44,697 bases of DNA from Winogradskyella sp. (GTDB taxonomy: Bacteria > Bacteroidota > Bacteroidia > Flavobacteriales > Flavobacteriaceae), in the NCBI RefSeq assembly GCF_013213975.1, contig NZ_JABSST010000015.1, positions 1 through 44,697 of the forward strand, written 5' to 3'. The notes beneath the pieces were generated by a model that ran no database searches, had not been told where the DNA came from, and was given only the letters and a program-made list of their open reading frames with translations. Below, one piece after another: positions 42,037-44,697 of the stretch; the stretch's first letter is position 1, and each line of letters opens with the position of its first letter. Position numbers and translations under genes: made by a program.

Positions 42037-42581
42037 ATGAAACAATTACAACCTTAAAAAATCAATTATTTTACTGCTATTATTTACTTTTTTTTGAGTT
42101 GTTTGAAAGACGAGGTTCATCCATCTACAAACGTTACCAATATTTGGTTAAACTTAAAAATACGCTTGGTCAATTAGATAATGTTTATATAGATATTGGT
42201 CATATTGTAATTAAAGTAAGAAATACTAACGAAGCCGACGGATGGCTTAGTTTAGTAGCAGAAAATTCAGATTTTATAGTGCCTGTAGTTTTTCTGACAG
42301 TAAGCCTTTATTACTTATTGATAACTTCGAAATTGAAACTAATTATTTGCATGAAATTAGATTGGTTTTGGGTGATGGCAACTTTATGAATATCAATAAT
42401 GTTTTATATAGTTTAGACGGTTCTAATACTGGGAATACCAACCTATCAAATTTAATTGATACGCAGTTGAAACCTAAACGTCAAATGATGTTACAATCGA
42501 AATCAATGTTGATGCCTCAATCAGATATAATGAAAGTGAAATATGATGGTATTAAATCCACAATTATACACCGAAATATGA
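42037..42581 (+). pseudogene. Decayed DUF4382 lipoprotein gene
   Basis: The pieces of a DUF4382 lipoprotein can be read only by changing frame about six times. ATG 42037 opens a frame closed by TAA after six codons. The signal peptide (NLKKSIILLLLF) is in the next frame, and a homopolymer T run near 42088-42095 shifts back to the lipobox (LSCLKDEVHPST). Another frame holds VYIDIGHIVIK...DGWLSLVAENSDF, a further one LHEIRLVLGDGNFMNINNVLYSLDGSN, then DVTIEINVDASI, then the natural-looking end VLNPQLYTEI and a stop at 42579. Order and spacing agree with the family. The flanks, 41934-42036 and 42582-42753, hold nothing else I can name. Sequencing error could explain one or two shifts, but hardly six, one of which is at a T run. 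Confidence 0.82.
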
Positions 42582-42753
42582 CAAATTGAATATGAATTGC
42601 GTTAATCCATAATTAATAAAGGAAGAAGGGCGAAACTTAGCTGTTTTACGCTTTATTTTTTAACCAATTGTTAACAGCAACTACGAAATTATTTTAACAT
42701 TTTGCATCTTTATAAAAACAGAAAAAAAAGATCGTTCTAAAACCCTTAATAAC

Positions 42754-43755
42754 ATGGAAGATACGAGTACAATTGATATAAAATCAATTAATGAAAAGAT
42801 AGAGAAAGAAAGTGCATTTGTAGACCTACTCACCTTAGAAATGAATAAGGTAATTGTTGGACAAAAACATATGGTAGAACGACTGTTAATAGGATTATTA
42901 GGACAAGGCCACATTTTGTTAGAGGGTGTTCCTGGTTTGGCCAAAACATTAGCCATCAACACCTTATCAAAAGCTATTGATGCGAGTTTCAGTAGAATTC
43001 AGTTTACTCCAGATTTACTGCCAGCTGATGTTGTTGGTACCTTAATTTACAACATTAAGGAGAACGATTTCTCAATCAAAAAAGGGCCAATATTTGCCAA
43101 TTTTGTATTAGCCGATGAGATTAATAGAGCTCCTGCCAAAGTGCAGTCAGCTTTATTAGAAGCTATGCAGGAAAAGCAGGTTACAATTGGTGATGAGACT
43201 TTTGGATTAGACCGACCATTTTTAGTTATGGCAACTCAAAACCCTGTTGAGCAGGAAGGAACATATCCATTACCAGAGGCACAAGTCGACCGTTTTATGC
43301 TGAAAACGGTTATCGATTACCCAAAGTTAGAAGAAGAACAACTTATTGTGAGAGCTAACTTAAAAGGGGCTTTTGACAAAGTAAATCCTGTAGTGTCCAT
43401 TAAACAAATCATTAATGCCCAAGAAGCAGTGCGTGAGGTATATATGGATGAAAAAATTGAGAAGTATATTTTAGATATTATATTCGCGACACGTTATCCT
43501 GAAAAATATAGACTTGGTGATTTAAAAGCATTAATATCGTTTGGAGCATCCCCTCGTGGCAGTATTAATTTGGCAACTGCAGCAAAATGTTACGCATTCA
43601 TAAAGCGCAGAGGTTATGTTATCCCAGAAGATGTTCGCGCTGTGGTATATGATGTATTGCGTCACAGAATAGGAATAACTTACGAAGCAGAAGCTGAAAA
43701 TGTAACTTCAGAAGATATCATTCATAAGATCGTCAACGAAATCGAAGTGCCATAA
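42754..43755 (+). CDS. MoxR family AAA+ ATPase
   Basis: 333 residues. Walker A GVPGLAKT at 58-65, Walker B VLADEINRAP near 117, sensor 1 VMATQNPVEQEGTYPLPEAQVDRF, and a C-terminal lid domain. Helix-2 insert typical of MoxR. MoxR proteins act as chaperone-like ATPases for assembling complexes with von Willebrand (vWA) domain proteins. It is followed 72 bases later by a DUF58 gene, the usual order in the Bacteroidota Bat (aerotolerance) operon. The upstream region has a weak TTAACATTTTG motif at 42694, not a perfect promoter match. Confidence 0.95.
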   Translation: MEDTSTIDIKSINEKIEKESAFVDLLTLEMNKVIVGQKHMVERLLIGLLGQGHILLEGVPGLAKTLAINTLSKAIDASFSRIQFTPDLLPADVVGTLIYNIKENDFSIKKGPIFANFVLADEINRAPAKVQSALLEAMQEKQVTIGDETFGLDRPFLVMATQNPVEQEGTYPLPEAQVDRFMLKTVIDYPKLEEEQLIVRANLKGAFDKVNPVVSIKQIINAQEAVREVYMDEKIEKYILDIIFATRYPEKYRLGDLKALISFGASPRGSINLATAAKCYAFIKRRGYVIPEDVRAVVYDVLRHRIGITYEAEAENVTSEDIIHKIVNEIEVP

Positions 43756-43779
43756 ATTTGAGATTTGAGAAACTCGATC

Positions 43780-43796
43780 ACGATTATAAGAATCGT
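43780..43796. other. Short inverted repeat in the MoxR-DUF58 gap
   Basis: ACGATT (43780-43785) and AATCGT (43791-43796) with a five-base loop lie in the 72 bases between the two genes. There is no T run, so it is not a terminator; it could be a mild mRNA stabiliser or processing point, or chance. Confidence 0.3.
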
Positions 43797-43827
43797 CAAT
43801 CACCAATCTTCTTTCGAAAGTTGAAAT

Positions 43828-44694
43828 ATGGATACTAAAGAACTTCTAAAAAAAGTACGAAAAATTGAGATTAAGACGCGTCGCTTGTCTGATCATATTT
43901 TTGGTGGAGAATACCACTCCACCTTCAAAGGCCGTGGTATGACTTTTTCTGAAGTGCGTCAATATCAATACGGAGATGATGTTAGAAATATAGATTGGAA
44001 CGTTACTGCACGTTATAATGAGCCTTTTGTAAAAGTTTTTGAGGAAGAGCGTGAACTAACCATGATGCTGATGGCAGATGTTTCCGGAAGTAAATTTTTT
44101 GGAACTCAGAATCAGTTTAAGGATGAAATTGTTACTGAAATTGCAGCAACGCTAGCATTCTCTGCCACTCAGAATAATGACAAAATCGGTCTCATTTTGT
44201 TTTCTGATGAAATCGAACTATACATTCCACCAAAGAAGGGACGTTCACATGTATTGCGAATTATTAGAGAATTATTAGAATTTCAACCAAAAAGTAAGAG
44301 TACAGATATTGCTCAAGCTTTAAAGTTTTTGTCTAACGTTATGAAGAAGAAAGCCATTGTTTTTGTGCTTTCGGATTTTATAGCAGATGATTATAAACAA
44401 ACGTTAAAAATTTCTGCGGGGAAGCACGATATTACGGGTATTAGAATTTATGATAGGCATGAAGAAAGCATTCCAAATATTGGGATGGTGCAAATGCAAG
44501 ATGAAGAAACAGGTGAATTAATGCTTGTGAATACGGCATCTAAAAAGGTAAGAAACAATTACAGCAAATTCTACAGTGAGAAAGTAAATTACTTTAAGGA
44601 TACATTCACAAAATCAGGTGCTGGAACTGTAGACTGTAGGGTCGACGAAAGTTATGTAAAGAAACTATTAGGTTATTTTAAACGAAGAGGGTAA
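43828..44694 (+). CDS. DUF58 / vWA-like protein of the Bat operon
   Basis: 288 residues. The DUF58 signature is visible at the N-terminal part (GRGMTFSEVRQYQYGDDVRNIDWNVTARYNEPFVK), followed by a vWA fold with MIDAS residues D-x-S-x-S (MADVSGSKFF) and DFIADDYKQTLK. No membrane helix is present, so it is cytoplasmic and is presumed to work with the preceding MoxR. The stop is at 44692-44694, three bases before the window ends. The next genes of such operons (BatA, BatB and others) would lie to the right. Confidence 0.94.
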   Translation: MDTKELLKKVRKIEIKTRRLSDHIFGGEYHSTFKGRGMTFSEVRQYQYGDDVRNIDWNVTARYNEPFVKVFEEERELTMMLMADVSGSKFFGTQNQFKDEIVTEIAATLAFSATQNNDKIGLILFSDEIELYIPPKKGRSHVLRIIRELLEFQPKSKSTDIAQALKFLSNVMKKKAIVFVLSDFIADDYKQTLKISAGKHDITGIRIYDRHEESIPNIGMVQMQDEETGELMLVNTASKKVRNNYSKFYSEKVNYFKDTFTKSGAGTVDCRVDESYVKKLLGYFKRRG

Positions 44695-44697
44695 CAC

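Noticed and set aside
41958-42389. 143-residue frame as a possible novel gene
   Set aside because: It mixes a random N-terminus with one DUF4382 segment; the adjoining segments of the same domain lie in other frames, so it is part of the pseudogene.
42347-42589. 80-residue frame as an independent small gene
   Set aside because: Its first half is the next DUF4382 segment and its second half is out-of-frame; explained by the pseudogene.
42681-42962. 93-residue minus-strand frame across the MoxR start
   Set aside because: It overlaps the strongly conserved MoxR N-terminus and has no recognisable family.
1-44697. Search for CRISPR arrays, tRNA genes, insertion sequences and phage genes
   Set aside because: No evenly spaced short repeats with unique spacers, no tRNA-like cloverleaf with CCA context, and no transposase or integrase motifs were found by reading; tools could still detect weak cases.

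Overview
The window is chromosomal DNA from a member of the Bacteroidota, almost certainly a marine-type Flavobacteriaceae. The evidence is low GC content, many Bacteroidota-style lipoproteins, a SusC/RagA-like TonB-dependent receptor, a protein with a type IX secretion (T9SS type B) C-terminal sorting domain, DUF5689, DUF6090 and DUF4382 family proteins, and promoter elements of the Bacteroidota type (TAnnTTTG at -7, TTTG at -33). I see no tRNA, rRNA, CRISPR array, insertion sequence, integrase or phage gene. Most of the window looks like ordinary vertically inherited sequence.

Layout. 1-2683: a lipoprotein M28 peptidase (its start lies off the left edge) overlapping by one base a membrane-anchored MutS-like ATPase. 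2690-3702: rplU-rpmA on the minus strand, with a clear promoter and an L21 carrying a long C-terminal extension. 3911-7310: an M16 metallopeptidase pair, the first with the zinc motif and the second without it. 7360-9131: a DMT-family permease, a metal-binding (HMA) lipoprotein and a small membrane protein. 9205-14737: a DUF5689 lipoprotein and a TonB-dependent receptor (minus strand), divergent from a secreted endonuclease/exonuclease/phosphatase-type enzyme; this is a plausible uptake-and-degradation locus for extracellular nucleic acid or another phosphoester substrate.

14808-27746: an envelope region. It holds a four-histidine cytochrome b-like membrane protein, penicillin-binding protein 1C, a T9SS repeat protein with ten copies of a two-cysteine repeat plus an SGNH-type lipoprotein (plus strand), then an ABM-fold protein, an SH3-domain protein and a giant alpha-2-macroglobulin lipoprotein with an intact thioester motif (minus strand). 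PBP1C and alpha-2-macroglobulin are neighbours in many Gram-negative bacteria, and here other genes separate them. 27990-32990: a probable operon of isoaspartyl peptidase/asparaginase, an Asp-box beta-propeller protein and a DUF6090 membrane protein.

33112-38947 (plus strand): an ALDH7-like aldehyde dehydrogenase, an OmpA-domain protein paired with a membrane-anchored helix-hairpin-helix protein, and a DUF1800/DUF1501 pair. 39143-41933 (minus strand): an aldo/keto reductase, a short-chain dehydrogenase and an AlbA_2-domain protein in one probable operon. 41934-42753 holds no intact gene but does contain the remains of a DUF4382 lipoprotein gene broken by about six frame changes. 42754-44694: MoxR ATPase and DUF58 protein, the start of a Bat (aerotolerance)-type operon that probably continues past the right edge.

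The most interesting items are the decayed DUF4382 gene, the ten-unit repeat protein, the receptor/DUF5689/endonuclease locus, the OmpA plus helix-hairpin-helix pair, a 22-base near-perfect palindrome at 22131-22152, and the L21 extension. I found nothing I can defend as a wholly new system. These are candidates for follow-up, with functions largely inferred from family membership.
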